Positions 25,395-34,747 of a stretch of DNA of 50,098 nucleotides are shown piece by piece. The notes under the pieces are model-generated. The model worked only from the letters and a program-made list of their open reading frames with translations. It was not told the DNA's origin and ran no database searches. Each line of letters starts with the position of its first letter. The first letter of the stretch is position 1. The translations under genes were made by a program, and so were the position numbers. The DNA is from an uncultured Alphaproteobacteria bacterium. GTDB taxonomy: Bacteria > Pseudomonadota > Alphaproteobacteria > Micavibrionales > Micavibrionaceae. The stretch lies in contig CALDTV010000005.1 of the NCBI GenBank assembly GCA_937923625.1, positions 1-50,098 of the forward strand, in the 5' to 3' direction.

Positions 25395-25925
25395 TTAAAA
25401 ACCATCTAACGCACTTTGCAAGATAATTTGAGCTGCAAGGGCGTCTTTGAGACCATTATCTTTTGCGCCACGTTTGGCTTTTCTGCCTATATCCACACGA
25501 TTATCCAAAAAATCATCCACAGCTTGTGTGGATAAAGTTTCATCCCAGAGCGCGATAAAAGGATTAACGCCGAATACATCTTTATGCCGTTTCATTTCAT
25601 CTGCAAATGATCGCACAGCATCACAGCTCTTCCCCTCAGAGCCATCCATATTAAGCGGCAAACCGATTATATATCCCTTGATTTCATATTCTTGAATAAT
25701 AGGCTTTAACGCTTCAATATCTTTTGAGAACTTAGTCCGACTGATTGTTTTTAATGGACTTGCAATTGACTGCCCCGCGTCGCTAACCGCCACGCCAATG
25801 GTTTTCCTTCCCAAATCCAGCCCCATTAGGCGGCTGTCCTTTGGCATTTGATCCCGACAATCTTGTAAAAGCTTTACTTTCACCGCTTGCACCCTTCCTT
25901 TCGCAATGTTAGAAGATTTAAGCAT
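25395..25925 (-). CDS. ruvX: Holliday junction resolvase-like protein / pre-16S rRNA nuclease
   Basis: YqgF/RuvX family nuclease with an RNase H fold. Catalytic Asp in LMGLDLGRKTIGVAVSD, the YIIGLPLNMDGSEG segment, and the LWDETLSTQAVDDFL segment with its Glu and Thr. The frame begins at 25925 and gives 176 aa; a start at 25847 (MPKDSRLMGLD) would give 150 aa, closer to the usual 140-160, and may be the real one. It is divergent from gatC with overlapping upstream space. Confidence 0.9.
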   Translation of the reverse strand: MLKSSNIAKGRVQAVKVKLLQDCRDQMPKDSRLMGLDLGRKTIGVAVSDAGQSIASPLKTISRTKFSKDIEALKPIIQEYEIKGYIIGLPLNMDGSEGKSCDAVRSFADEMKRHKDVFGVNPFIALWDETLSTQAVDDFLDNRVDIGRKAKRGAKDNGLKDALAAQIILQSALDGF

Positions 25926-25955
25926 TTAAAACTTGAAAAACAAGAGAAACTCATC

Positions 25956-26255
25956 ATGTCATCAGACAACACTATTGATAGCGCCGCAGTCAAAAAAGTC
26001 GCTAACCTCGCCCGCTTGAAAGTCACGGAAGAACAAACCGCAACTTATGGCGCGCAGCTTTCTGGCATTATTGGTTTTGTAGAGCAATTATCGGAGGTGA
26101 ACACGGATAACGTCGAACCACTGGCAAGTGTTGTAGACATTACCCTGCCACCGCGCGAAGACGAAGTTACGGATGGTAATATGCAAGAAGAAATTTTAGC
26201 CAACGCGCCCGAAACCTTAGAAGGTTTTTTTGTGGTGCCAAAGGTTGTTGAATAA
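25956..26255 (+). CDS. gatC: Asp-tRNA(Asn)/Glu-tRNA(Gln) amidotransferase subunit C
   Basis: 99-residue helical belt subunit that stabilises GatA in the GatCAB complex, which amidates mischarged Glu-tRNA(Gln) or Asp-tRNA(Asn). Family marks are VKKVANLARLKVTEEQ, LSGIIGFVEQLSEVNTDNVEPL, and a C-terminal FFVVPKVVE. The start at 25956 (MSSDNTID) is chosen over an open frame reaching back to 25887, because the extension is unconserved and overlaps ruvX. It is the first of the dispersed gatC-gatA-gatB series. Confidence 0.95.
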   Translation: MSSDNTIDSAAVKKVANLARLKVTEEQTATYGAQLSGIIGFVEQLSEVNTDNVEPLASVVDITLPPREDEVTDGNMQEEILANAPETLEGFFVVPKVVE

Positions 26256-26282
26256 ATCCCACAAACTTAAATAGGTAATATA

Positions 26283-26558
26283 ATGAGCTTAAATAAAAAT
26301 TCAGATCAAATAACCAATACACAAGCGCGACACAAATTGGCTGTTATTGCCCCCGTCGTTCTTACGATTGATATTATTTTAGCCGTCATTATTTGGTTCA
26401 TGAAAGACACCATATTTAAGGAAAATGCTGACTATCTTGGGGGGCTGATTGCTGGCGCCCTTCTCATCGCAGGATTATTTTCTTTTTTCATTTTGCGTCT
26501 TATGGCGCATAAAATCTCAAGAGCCGACCGCGTAGAAGATCATAAAGACAACATTTAA
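26283..26558 (+). CDS. small two-helix membrane protein, 91 aa
   Basis: Unrecognised protein with two hydrophobic segments at about residues 20-40 ([21 protein letters not shown]) and 53-74 ([21 protein letters not shown]), and charged tails. It sits between gatC and gatA with short gaps on both sides (27 and 16 bases), so it is almost surely cotranscribed with them. It is not part of the amidotransferase in other bacteria. Confidence 0.7.
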   Translation: MSLNKNSDQITNTQARHKLAVIAPVVLTIDIILAVIIWFMKDTIFKENADYLGGLIAGALLIAGLFSFFILRLMAHKISRADRVEDHKDNI

Positions 26559-26574
26559 ACATAATCAAAAAAAC

Positions 26575-28056
26575 ATGACAAATTTAACCAACCTTACTAT
26601 TACCGAAGCCTTAAAAGGATTAAGCGCGAAAGATTTTAGCGCTATGGATATTACCAACGCGCATATTGATGCGATGGCCGCGGCAAAAGATTTGAATTGC
26701 TTTATTACCGAAACGCCAGAACTCGCCTTAGAGCAAGCAAAAGCATCCGATAAGCGCCGCGCGTCAGGTGACGCACTTGCACTTGATGGTATTCCTATTG
26801 CGATGAAGGATTTGTTTTGCACCAAAGGTGTTCAGACAACTGCCGCCAGCCATATTCTTGAAGGCTTCGTGCCGCAATATGAATCAACCGTCAGCCAGAA
26901 ATTACTAGATGCTGGCACAATCACCTTGGGCAAAGCTAATCTGGATGAATTCGCGATGGGGTCTTCTAATACATCAAGTTACTTCGGTAACGTCATTAGC
27001 CCGTGGAGAGATGATAGCGGTGCGGATTTAGTACCTGGTGGATCATCTGGTGGCTCCGCCGCAGCTGTTGCGGCGCGTATTTCAATGGCAGCAACAGGCA
27101 CAGATACAGGGGGCTCGATACGTCAGCCAGCTGCTTTTTGTGGTATTACAGGAATGAAACCGACATATGGACGTTGCTCGCGTTGGGGCGTGGTGGCGTT
27201 TGCATCATCACTCGATCAACCAGGGGCATTTGGCCGCTCTGTTGAAGACACAGCACTTTTGTTACAAGCTATGTCAGGACATGATCCAAAAGACAGCACA
27301 AGTGCCAATTTACCTGTGCCCGATTTCGCCGCCGCCCTAACAGGTGATATTAAAGGCCTTAAAATTGGCATCCCTAAAGAATATCGCGTTGATGGCATGC
27401 CCGAAGAAATTGAAACGGAATGGCAAAAAGGCATTGATATGCTGAAAAATGCTGGCGCGGAGATTGTGGATATATCCCTGCCCCATACGAAATATGCCCT
27501 GCCCGTATATTACGTGATTGCCCCTGCGGAATGCTCCTCTAATCTCGCCCGTTATGACGGCGTGCGTTATGGCTTACGCGTTGAGGGCGAAGACTTAAAC
27601 GCAACCTATGAAAATACCCGTGCCGAAGGATTTGGGGATGAAGTTAAACGCCGTATTATGATTGGTACATACGCGCTATCTTCTGGTTATTACGATGCGT
27701 ATTATATTAAGGCGCAAAAAGTTCGTCGCTTAATCTCTCAAGACTTCATGAGTGCATTTGAAAAGTGCGATGCACTTTTAACACCAACCGCGCCTAGTGC
27801 GGCTTTTGCGATTGGGGAAAATGAAGACGACCCTATTAAGATGTATTTAAACGATGTGTTCACTGTTCCTGCATCGTTGGCGGGCTTGCCCGGCATGTCT
27901 GTCCCCACCAGTTTAAATGCAAAAGGCCTGCCGCTTGGCTTACAAATTCTTGGTCGTCCATGGGATGAAGAGACCGTCTTACGCGTTGGCGGCGTGCTAG
28001 AAAGCGCGGCAAATTTCACCGCAATACCGAACATTAACGCTAAAATAGCTGCTTAA
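26575..28056 (+). CDS. gatA: Asp-tRNA(Asn)/Glu-tRNA(Gln) amidotransferase subunit A
   Basis: 493-residue amidase-signature subunit that hydrolyses glutamine and channels ammonia to GatB. The catalytic triad is Lys78 in IPIAMKDLF, Ser157 in [10 protein letters not shown] and nucleophile Ser181 in [14 protein letters not shown]. Further family segments are [24 protein letters not shown] (in parts) and [11 protein letters not shown] with [15 protein letters not shown] near the C-terminus. Length is typical. A 254-base gap follows. Confidence 0.97.
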   Translation: MTNLTNLTITEALKGLSAKDFSAMDITNAHIDAMAAAKDLNCFITETPELALEQAKASDKRRASGDALALDGIPIAMKDLFCTKGVQTTAASHILEGFVPQYESTVSQKLLDAGTITLGKANLDEFAMGSSNTSSYFGNVISPWRDDSGADLVPGGSSGGSAAAVAARISMAATGTDTGGSIRQPAAFCGITGMKPTYGRCSRWGVVAFASSLDQPGAFGRSVEDTALLLQAMSGHDPKDSTSANLPVPDFAAALTGDIKGLKIGIPKEYRVDGMPEEIETEWQKGIDMLKNAGAEIVDISLPHTKYALPVYYVIAPAECSSNLARYDGVRYGLRVEGEDLNATYENTRAEGFGDEVKRRIMIGTYALSSGYYDAYYIKAQKVRRLISQDFMSAFEKCDALLTPTAPSAAFAIGENEDDPIKMYLNDVFTVPASLAGLPGMSVPTSLNAKGLPLGLQILGRPWDEETVLRVGGVLESAANFTAIPNINAKIAA

Positions 28057-28310
28057 ATTACAATTTTCATTTCTAAATAATGGCTTACGCCTAAATTACA
28101 TAAGCAACGAGCCACTGTCATAAATTTATATTATGTTTTAAGGATGCTTGAGAGTGTCTAACAAGTTTGTTAAAAATCACGCTAAGCATCAGAACCAATT
28201 AATAAAATCAGAAATTTTTCATTTCAAAAGCACTATTTCTCGCGGCAACTAAAAAATACAGTTTGATCATAAAATTGGCTTCAAAAACTTTTATAGTTTA
28301 ATATAAAGCT

Positions 28311-28850
28311 ATGAAAAAAATTTATTCCATTTTACTGATCTGTTTCTTTATATCTCCGGCCTTTGCGACACCTGTCGACCGCCCAATGGCGGAAGCTTAT
28401 TTTCAAAATTGTAAATCGCAACCTGCCCAAGGGGGGTTGAGTGCAAAAAGTCAAAAATATCTATGCGCCTGCACCGCCGCGCAAATGATGAACACTATGC
28501 AGGTCGAAGACGTACAAGCAATGTCACAACCAAACGCCACAGGGCGTGCCGCAACCAATAAAATGCTGATAAATGTTTATGCGCCTTGCATGCGCTTTCC
28601 TGCAAAAGATCATTATTATAATAACTGTATCACGAACCCGAAGACCAAGACACTGTCGCGAGATCCACAAAAATTATGTGGTTGTATGTCCGACGAAGTC
28701 GCTAATTATTTAGAAAATCGCGGTTCAGAAGTTTTTAAAGAGATATTGAAACGTGATCCCAATATTGTTGACCCCATGACCGCGCTGACGAATGACAAGC
28801 AATTTCAGTCTTATGCGCAATCACGCCTTATTGCGTGTGTTACAAAATAA
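28311..28850 (+). CDS. exported protein with duplicated cysteine motif
   Basis: 179-residue protein with a signal peptide (MKKIYSILLICFFISPAFA, cleavage after about residue 20). The mature part has eight cysteines arranged as two similar units. Unit 1: NC-x17-CxC at about residues 33-55, then one Cys (APC) near 98. Unit 2: NC-x16-CxC near 110-130, then a final Cys (IAC) near 176. The units share the NC...KYLCAC/KLCGC pattern. The even number of Cys and export suggest periplasmic disulphides. No family was recognised and no enzyme motif is seen. Confidence 0.7.
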   Translation: MKKIYSILLICFFISPAFATPVDRPMAEAYFQNCKSQPAQGGLSAKSQKYLCACTAAQMMNTMQVEDVQAMSQPNATGRAATNKMLINVYAPCMRFPAKDHYYNNCITNPKTKTLSRDPQKLCGCMSDEVANYLENRGSEVFKEILKRDPNIVDPMTALTNDKQFQSYAQSRLIACVTK

Positions 28851-28904
28851 TATTCGCTAGAAATAAAGCCCTTCAATAATAAAAATTTAATTTAAAGACA
28901 AAAA

Positions 28905-29807
28905 ATGACTCCGCACACAAAGTCTTTTACGCCAGTCATTCTCGTGCTTGTGGCGTTTTTATGTTTCAATATTGCTGACGCTTTTTTAAACGCTGTTGTT
29001 GATCATTATCATTTTGGTAGCGTTGGATTTTATCCGCTTATTTCCTACTTGATTTGTATATTTATTTTTTCAAAAAAAGTGGGTGGCATACAGTCATTGA
29101 AAAAGACAAAATATATTAAACTTCATCTATGGCGAGGCGTATTTAACACTGTTGGCTTCATAGGGTTTCTTATTGCGATCGCTTATATTTCCTTAGCACA
29201 AACTTACACGTTAATTCTCACCTCCCCTTTTTGGGTCGCATTAATTTCCATTTTCTTTTTAAAGAAAAAGATTGGCTGGCATAGATGGCTTGCCATTATT
29301 ATTGGATTCGTTGGTGTCTTAGTCGTACTTCAACCTAGCACAGGCAGCGTACATCCCGCTTTTTTTGCGGCGATTACCTGTGGCATTGGCGCCGCAGGGT
29401 CGATGTTAATCGCACGCCGTATCGGTGAGCATGAGCCACTCATCAACATGGTGTTCTTCCCCTTACTCGTCCCCATTGTGACATTGTTTTTAATCAATAT
29501 TCTTTGGAAAGGATGGGAGCCTGTGACGTTTGACCACATGATATTATTCGCGGCTTCTGGGGTCATATTTTTGATTGCAGACTTTTTATTCTCTAAAGGG
29601 TTCGCAACAGGAGAAACAGATTTCCTCGCCCCGCTACATTATTCTCAAATTGTATGGGGCACACTTATTGGGTTTTTCTTTTTTAATGAAATGCCAGAAG
29701 TTTGGACAATTATTGGCGCAGTGATTATTGTTTTAAGCGGTGTTTATCTTATTGCCCGTGAAAATTATTTAAAAAAGAAAGCCGAAAATGTCGTTCCCTC
29801 ATCTTAA
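28905..29807 (+). CDS. EamA/DMT-family transporter (first of pair)
   Basis: 300-residue inner-membrane protein with ten predicted helices in two EamA repeats; the second repeat begins near residue 150. Characteristic segments are YISLAQTYTLILTSPFWVALIS and IIIGFVGVLVVLQPS at the end of the first repeat, and PLHYSQIVWGTLIGFFFFNEMPEVWTIIGAVIIVLSGVYL (in parts) at the end of the second. Substrate unknown. Its 3' end overlaps the next EamA gene by 20 bases, so the two are translated together and may form a heteromer. Confidence 0.9.
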   Translation: MTPHTKSFTPVILVLVAFLCFNIADAFLNAVVDHYHFGSVGFYPLISYLICIFIFSKKVGGIQSLKKTKYIKLHLWRGVFNTVGFIGFLIAIAYISLAQTYTLILTSPFWVALISIFFLKKKIGWHRWLAIIIGFVGVLVVLQPSTGSVHPAFFAAITCGIGAAGSMLIARRIGEHEPLINMVFFPLLVPIVTLFLINILWKGWEPVTFDHMILFAASGVIFLIADFLFSKGFATGETDFLAPLHYSQIVWGTLIGFFFFNEMPEVWTIIGAVIIVLSGVYLIARENYLKKKAENVVPSS

Positions 29808-30711
29808 AACAATCCCCCCAAAGACGGTTGGGCTTATTCTCGCGATTACGGGATTTAGTATCTTTGCCTTTAATGATGTCTGTTTGAAAATCACTTCGGC
29901 AGAATATGACCCGTTTGAGGTTGCGTTATACATGAATATTTTCACTACAGTGTTTCTCATACCATGCATTTTACTCAATGGTAGCTTGCGTAAAATCATG
30001 CAAACAAATGAAATTAAAAAGCATGCCATGCGCAGCTATTTTATGCTTATGAACTTTCTATGTATCATCTATGCTTTCAGCCAAATGCCGCTTGCGACAG
30101 CATACACCATTGTTTTTTGCCTTCCCTTTATTGTCAACATTTTGGCACTTACATTTTTAAAAGAACGTATATCACTGCATCGGTGGTTGGCAATTATGGT
30201 GGGAATGATCGGCATATTAATTGCGCTTCGGCCTGGCATTATTCCCTTTTCATTAGCTGTCTTTGCTGCCGCCTTAGGCACTTTTTTTAATGCGTCTTCT
30301 GTGATCGTTACAAAGCATATGAGTACAGCAAACCACTGGCTTTCCTATGTAACCTACGTCATGATCTTCCAAACGCCAGTGCTGGTAGTGATAGTTTTAT
30401 ATCGTGGCGGGAGTTTGCTTCCCAATCTTACGGATATATCGATAATGCCGTGGTTTGTTATGGCTGGTATTTGTTATGTAGCGGCACTATCCGCTATCCC
30501 CATGGCATTAAAAAAGATTGACGCTTCTGTTGTTGGCTCACTTATTTACCTCGTTTTTCCATGGGGGCTATTTTATGGCTACTTTATCTTTGATGACGTG
30601 CCAGATCGCTGGACATTGCTTGGCGCGGTGATTATTATCGCATCTGGCTTGTTCTTGATTTATTGCGAACGGGTCGAAAATAAGAAAAACCTAAACATAG
30701 AAGAGATATAA
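29788..30711 (+). CDS. EamA/DMT-family transporter (second of pair)
   Basis: 307-residue paralogue of the preceding transporter with the same ten-helix, two-repeat layout: [23 protein letters not shown] and [14 protein letters not shown] in the first repeat, [40 protein letters not shown] (in parts) in the second. It starts inside the end of the previous gene, and gatB begins one base after its stop codon. The pair resembles RhaT/YdcZ-like metabolite permeases only in general fold. Confidence 0.9.
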   Translation: MSFPHLKTIPPKTVGLILAITGFSIFAFNDVCLKITSAEYDPFEVALYMNIFTTVFLIPCILLNGSLRKIMQTNEIKKHAMRSYFMLMNFLCIIYAFSQMPLATAYTIVFCLPFIVNILALTFLKERISLHRWLAIMVGMIGILIALRPGIIPFSLAVFAAALGTFFNASSVIVTKHMSTANHWLSYVTYVMIFQTPVLVVIVLYRGGSLLPNLTDISIMPWFVMAGICYVAALSAIPMALKKIDASVVGSLIYLVFPWGLFYGYFIFDDVPDRWTLLGAVIIIASGLFLIYCERVENKKNLNIEEI

Positions 30712-30712
30712 A

Positions 30713-32164
30713 ATGGCACATGCACTCGTAAAAGGTGAAACTGGGGATTGGGAAATTGTGATTGGGATGGAAATTCACGCCCAAGTGATCGCCAATTCCA
30801 AACTTTTTTCTGGCTCAGCCACAGCATTTGGTGCAGAGCAGAACACACAAGTCTCTATGGTGGATGCCGCTATGCCAGGGATGCTCCCCGTTCTAAACAA
30901 AGCCTGTATTGAACAAGCAGTGAAAACAGGGCTGGGTTTAAACGCTGAAATTCACAAAAAATCCGTATTTGCGCGCAAGAATTATTTTTATGCTGACCTG
31001 CCGCAAGGCTACCAAATCTCACAATTTGAAGACCCGATTGTGGGATTGGGCAAAATTGAAATCGACCTGCCTGATGGTACGGTTAAAGAGATTGGTATTA
31101 CCCGCCTACACCTTGAACAAGATGCGGGGAAATCAATTCATGACCAACACCCTACCAAATCCTTTGTTGACCTCAACCGCTCTGGCTGTGCGTTGATGGA
31201 AATTGTGTCGGAGCCTGATATCCGCGGCCCCGAAGAGGCCGCGGCCTATATCAATAAAATTCGCATGATCTTACGTTATCTGGAAACCTGCGATGGTAAT
31301 ATGGATGAAGGCTCTATGCGCGCAGATGTGAATATCTCTGTGCGTAAGCCTGGGGATGAGCTGGGAACAAGAGCAGAGATTAAGAACGTCAATTCCGTTA
31401 AAGCCATCCAACAAGCGATTGATTTTGAAGTCTCCCGCCAAATTGATCATATCGAAGGCGGCAATGAAGTTGTCCAGGAAACCCGCCTTTGGGATCCTGT
31501 GAAGATGGAAACACGTTCCATGCGCTCCAAGGAAGAAGCGCATGACTACCGCTATTTCCCCGACCCTGACCTTCTCCCCCTTGTCTTAGAAGATGGCTTG
31601 GTTGAGAGTATTCGAGCCACCTTGCCCGAACTTCCCGACCAAAAAAAGCACCGTTTTATGGGAGATTATGGCCTCAGCCTTTATGACTCAAGTGTGCTGA
31701 TTGCCGAACGCTCCCGCGCCGAATATTTTGAAGCTGTCGCCAATGATAATGATGCAAAATTAGCCGCAAACTGGGTGATAAATGAATTGTTAGGCGCCTT
31801 AAATAAAGATGAAAAAAAGCTAGATGACTCCCCTATTTCCGCCAAACAACTTGGTGGTATGATCGCGCTTATTTCTGACAACACAATATCTGGAAAAATC
31901 GCCAAAGAAGTCTTCGCGGAGATGTACGCGACAGGCAAAGATGCCGATGTAATCGTCGAAGAAAAAGGCCTTAAACAGGTCACCGATTCAGGTGAAATCG
32001 AAGCCATTGTCGATCAAGTCATTGACGCCAATCCCGATAACGTTGAAAAATACCGCGGCGGTAAAGATAAACTTTTCGGCTTTTTTGTTGGCCAAGTCAT
32101 GAAAGAAACCGGCGGCAAAGCCAACCCCGCCATGGTGAATGAGTTATTGAAGAAGAAGCTTTAA
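30713..32164 (+). CDS. gatB: Asp-tRNA(Asn)/Glu-tRNA(Gln) amidotransferase subunit B
   Basis: 483-residue subunit that activates the misacylated tRNA by phosphorylation and transfers ammonia. Family segments: [21 protein letters not shown] near residue 15, [70 protein letters not shown] and [13 protein letters not shown], then the GatB/YqeY tail ending in [20 protein letters not shown]. Length is typical. It is separated from gatA by the exported protein and two transporters. Confidence 0.97.
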   Translation: MAHALVKGETGDWEIVIGMEIHAQVIANSKLFSGSATAFGAEQNTQVSMVDAAMPGMLPVLNKACIEQAVKTGLGLNAEIHKKSVFARKNYFYADLPQGYQISQFEDPIVGLGKIEIDLPDGTVKEIGITRLHLEQDAGKSIHDQHPTKSFVDLNRSGCALMEIVSEPDIRGPEEAAAYINKIRMILRYLETCDGNMDEGSMRADVNISVRKPGDELGTRAEIKNVNSVKAIQQAIDFEVSRQIDHIEGGNEVVQETRLWDPVKMETRSMRSKEEAHDYRYFPDPDLLPLVLEDGLVESIRATLPELPDQKKHRFMGDYGLSLYDSSVLIAERSRAEYFEAVANDNDAKLAANWVINELLGALNKDEKKLDDSPISAKQLGGMIALISDNTISGKIAKEVFAEMYATGKDADVIVEEKGLKQVTDSGEIEAIVDQVIDANPDNVEKYRGGKDKLFGFFVGQVMKETGGKANPAMVNELLKKKL

Positions 32165-32247
32165 AAGACATAAAGCTTATTGCAAAAATCAAACAATATT
32201 TTAACTAGTGTAACAACAAAAATGCTCCAAATCAGTATCATTGAATT

Positions 32248-32871
32248 ATGACAGAATTCATAGACCTCACCCACACTTTCACCGACGATATGCCAGTTTA
32301 TCCGGGGGATGATTGCGCGAAGTTGTATCAGAGTGATTTCATCAAAGACTGCGGCGTAAGTGATCATAAAATTGAAAGCGGCATGCATGTTGGTACGCAT
32401 ATGGATGCGCCACTACATATGGTCGAAGGTGGTGCACTTATTTGTGATTTTCCTATAGAAAAATTCCAAAATCGTGGTGTTTTAATTGATGCGCGCAACG
32501 TCAAGATAATCGACAGAGATATCCTTGAAAATTACAATATTCGCGAAAATGATACTGTCCTTATCTGGACAGACTGGGATAAAAAGTTTAGAGATCATGA
32601 CTACTTTAAAGACTGGCCTCACATGACTGTTGCCTTCGCACAGACCCTTGTTGACAAGAAGATTGCGCTGATTGGTATGGATACCCTAGGCCCTGACCCC
32701 ATTTGCGATGACTTTCCCGTTCATAAAACCTTCCTACCCAATAACGTTTTAATCATTGAAAATATGACTAATCTTGGTGTGCTAAATGGTAAAGAGGTTA
32801 TCATCCATGCCTACCCCATGAAATACAAAGCTGATGCCGCCCCTGTGCGGGTTGTCGCAAAAGTTAAGTAA
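32248..32871 (+). CDS. cyclase-family metal-dependent hydrolase (kynurenine formamidase-like)
   Basis: 207-residue member of the cyclase family (PF04199). The metal site motif HxGTHxDxPxH is present as MHVGTHMDAPLHM, with His47, His51, Asp53 and His57. The start FIDLTHTFTDDMPVYPGDD is also typical. Relatives include arylformamidases (KynB) that open N-formylkynurenine, and isatin hydrolases. No tryptophan catabolic gene is nearby, so the substrate is not assigned. It follows gatB after 83 bases on the same strand and precedes the MraZ-like gene. Confidence 0.88.
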   Translation: MTEFIDLTHTFTDDMPVYPGDDCAKLYQSDFIKDCGVSDHKIESGMHVGTHMDAPLHMVEGGALICDFPIEKFQNRGVLIDARNVKIIDRDILENYNIRENDTVLIWTDWDKKFRDHDYFKDWPHMTVAFAQTLVDKKIALIGMDTLGPDPICDDFPVHKTFLPNNVLIIENMTNLGVLNGKEVIIHAYPMKYKADAAPVRVVAKVK

Positions 32872-32907
32872 CTTTACATATTTGTTATTTTTGTGTATGT
32901 AGCTAGG

Positions 32908-33339
32908 ATGATTGCAGAAATTTCATTAATAGGACGGCATGAGCGTCAAATGGACGACAAAGGCCGTGTGTCTATCCCGCCTAGCTTTCGAAAAAACATA
33001 CAAAACCTAACCTTTTTGAAAGATTGTCATTCTCCAGTATTAATAGGTTTTGATTATAAACGTTTTGATGCAGAAACACTGAACTTAATGGCCGCATTTT
33101 TTAGCGCGACTAACGTTGATGGTGATGGAAGAGTGCTTTTAAAGCAAGCAGATCTTCAAAATTTAGAAATCCCCCTAGATAATAAAAAAACACAAATTGT
33201 TTTTTTAGCCCGCGGCACTCATTTTCATATGATGTCTAAGGCGACGTGGAAAAAACTCGAACCGCAATATAATCAAGCTCATGAAAGAGCTCTGGAAAGC
33301 ACAGGACTATCTGCTCCGCGCCTAAAAAGCGCGCAATAA
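32908..33339 (+). CDS. MraZ-like protein
   Basis: About 143 residues with two SpoVT/AbrB-type half domains. The first reads RHERQMDDKGRVSIPPSFRKNI, close to MraZ (LDxKGRxxxPxxxR), and the second VDGDGRVLLKQADLQNLEIP...IVFLARGTHFHMMSKATWKK, again MraZ-like with the final aromatic-Trp strand. MraZ normally sits at the head of the division and cell wall cluster, where it regulates transcription. Here no mraW, fts or mur gene adjoins, so this is either a paralogue or a displaced mraZ. The start is uncertain: ATG at 32908 is used, and a GTG at 32893 is in frame. No clear ribosome site is visible. Confidence 0.65.
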   Translation: MIAEISLIGRHERQMDDKGRVSIPPSFRKNIQNLTFLKDCHSPVLIGFDYKRFDAETLNLMAAFFSATNVDGDGRVLLKQADLQNLEIPLDNKKTQIVFLARGTHFHMMSKATWKKLEPQYNQAHERALESTGLSAPRLKSAQ

Positions 33340-33345
33340 ATTCTT

Positions 33346-33423
33346 CCTTTCCTCATTCGCCCTGATACGGCACAATATAGCTACATTTTGAAAGAAAGAA
33401 GCCATGTTTACAGAAATATGAAT
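33346..33423 (+). repeat. direct repeat copy A (duplicated leader)
   Basis: About 78 bases nearly identical to 34004-34080: a CCTTTCCTCATTCGC start, GATACGGCACAATATAGC, then TTTTGAAAGAAAGAAGCCATG. In this copy the ATG at 33403 opens only a five-codon frame (stop at 33418), so it is a non-functional copy of the start region of the DUF4177 gene. It may supply the promoter for the PH-domain gene. Confidence 0.85.
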
Positions 33424-33501
33424 TAAAACATATCTCTGCTTCACTTCATGCATCAAATACTCCAGAATATTGCTAAAGTTTTGAAATTGAAAGGAATAGA
33501 A

Positions 33502-33945
33502 ATGCCATATGTAGAGAAAAATTTGACCAAGGATGAAAAAGTTATTCAAAAAGCTAAATTACATTGGTTTATATATGTCAGAGCGTTAGTAATATTTTTA
33601 TTCTCATTCTTATTTCTTAATGACCCTGACACGCATGGCATTGGGATATTCTTTATTACTTTATCATTAGCTTTATTATTAAGCGCATGGATACAAACAA
33701 AAACAACCGAATTAGCAGTTACAAATAAGCGCGTGATCGCAAAATACGGGCTTATATCTCGGCAAACAATTGAATTAAATCTAAATAAAATTGAAGGCCT
33801 TAATGTTAATCAAGGAGTAACGGGAAGAATCTTTAATTTTGGCGATGTCATTATAAATGGAACTGGGGGAAAGCAATCACCAATCAAATATATTGCACGC
33901 CCCCTAACTTTTAGAAAAACAGTCAATGAAGCTATTGAGAGTTAG
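33502..33945 (+). CDS. bacterial PH-domain (bPH2) membrane protein
   Basis: 147-residue protein with two membrane helices (about residues 25-43 and 48-70: WFIYVRALVIFLFSFLF and GIFFITLSLALLLSAW) and a following bacterial pleckstrin-homology domain. The PH part reads TTELAVTNKRVIAKYGLISRQTIELNLNKIEGLNVNQGVTGRIFNFGDVIING (in parts, about 73-127), the typical bPH2 pattern with TNKRVI..G and GDV. The start at 33502 (MPYVEKNLT) has AAGGA about seven bases upstream; the frame is open back to 33448. Such proteins are thought to act at the membrane in envelope stress, but the exact role is unknown. The gene lies between two copies of a direct repeat. Confidence 0.88.
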   Translation: MPYVEKNLTKDEKVIQKAKLHWFIYVRALVIFLFSFLFLNDPDTHGIGIFFITLSLALLLSAWIQTKTTELAVTNKRVIAKYGLISRQTIELNLNKIEGLNVNQGVTGRIFNFGDVIINGTGGKQSPIKYIARPLTFRKTVNEAIES

Positions 33946-34003
33946 AAATTTAACCTCATTCATAACTTGCAACAAAGTCATTATGAAAATTTATGTGTTT
34001 CTC

Positions 34004-34080
34004 CCTTTCCTCATTCGCTATGATACGGCACAATATAGCTACATTTTGAAAGAAAGAAGCCATGTCACAAAAATATGAAT
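34004..34080 (+). repeat. direct repeat copy B (leader and start of DUF4177 gene)
   Basis: Second copy of the repeat at 33346-33423. It differs by two substitutions near GATACGG and by three or four changes, including a one-base length difference, just after the ATG. Here the ATG at 34062 opens the functional DUF4177 gene. The block therefore includes promoter, ribosome site and first codons. Confidence 0.85.
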
Positions 34081-34286
34081 ATAAAGTCGCCATATATCGC
34101 GAGCCGCTATTAGGCTCTATTTTTCTTCAGGGATCAAAAGTAAACCCAGTCAAATATTCCGAATTTTTGAATAAAAACGCCGCAGAAGGCTGGCGCGTAA
34201 AAACGATGGAACGTGAGAGCCGTCGTGAGTTATTATTTTTCAAACGAGAGGCTTTTGTCACTATTTTAGAGCGTGAAATATCATGA
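34062..34286 (+). CDS. DUF4177 family small protein
   Basis: 74-residue protein matching the DUF4177 pattern: MSQKYEYKVAIYREP at the start, EFLNKNAAEGWRVKTMERE in the middle (LN..G.EGW core) and a C-terminal beta strand RRELLFFKREAFVT. Function unknown. Ribosome site AAGAAAGAAGCC lies before the ATG. Its stop overlaps the start of the membrane gene as ATGA (34283-34286), so the three genes to 35371 form one operon. Confidence 0.8.
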   Translation: MSQKYEYKVAIYREPLLGSIFLQGSKVNPVKYSEFLNKNAAEGWRVKTMERESRRELLFFKREAFVTILEREIS

Positions 34287-34744
34287 GTGAAGAAAAAACA
34301 TCATCTCCCTCCGCGTCGCCATCGCAAAAAGATAGCGCAGAAAAACGTCGTAATTTTTACGCTTACACGCTTCTTGCCTCCGTCTTGGCAATGGCGGTCA
34401 TTGGTCTGCTAAATATTTGGGACGCAGGGCTCAGTGGCACTTTTACTTATAAAGCGATTGCTACTTTAATTGTTACGGCGTCACTTGCGACCTTTTTATA
34501 TACCCTGACCTACAACCACGAACGCAAATTAGTCAAAAAGCTGGGGATGGTTACGGGCATTGCCGCCGTGGGCCTTGCGGGTGTTTTATTGGCGCAAATT
34601 TGGTTTGATGCGTTCCAAGACCTTATTTTAGGAAAAATAGTTGTAACCTTTATTATCATTGGCTTGCTCGCCGCATTTGGCATTGCAGTGGCGGATGATT
34701 TTTTTGACAATAAAAAGCTTAAAGATGAAAATTATTTGGATTAA
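34283..34744 (+). CDS. four-helix membrane protein, 153 aa
   Basis: Unrecognised inner-membrane protein with an N-terminal disordered Ser/Lys-rich stretch (first 22 residues) and four hydrophobic segments at about residues 26-46, 55-76, 84-106 and 117-138. The tail is acidic (DDFFDNKKLKDENYLD). No transporter motif was recognised. Coupled upstream to the DUF4177 gene by ATGA, it is followed by the TerD gene after three bases. Confidence 0.75.
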   Translation: MSEEKTSSPSASPSQKDSAEKRRNFYAYTLLASVLAMAVIGLLNIWDAGLSGTFTYKAIATLIVTASLATFLYTLTYNHERKLVKKLGMVTGIAAVGLAGVLLAQIWFDAFQDLILGKIVVTFIIIGLLAAFGIAVADDFFDNKKLKDENYLD

Positions 34745-34747
34745 ATC

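Noticed and set aside
28057-28310. Riboswitch or small RNA in the gap after gatA
   Set aside because: No recognisable aptamer pattern or terminator; only AT-rich sequence.
33346-34080. Insertion sequence with target duplication
   Set aside because: The segment between the repeats holds only a PH-domain gene; no transposase and no terminal inverted repeats.
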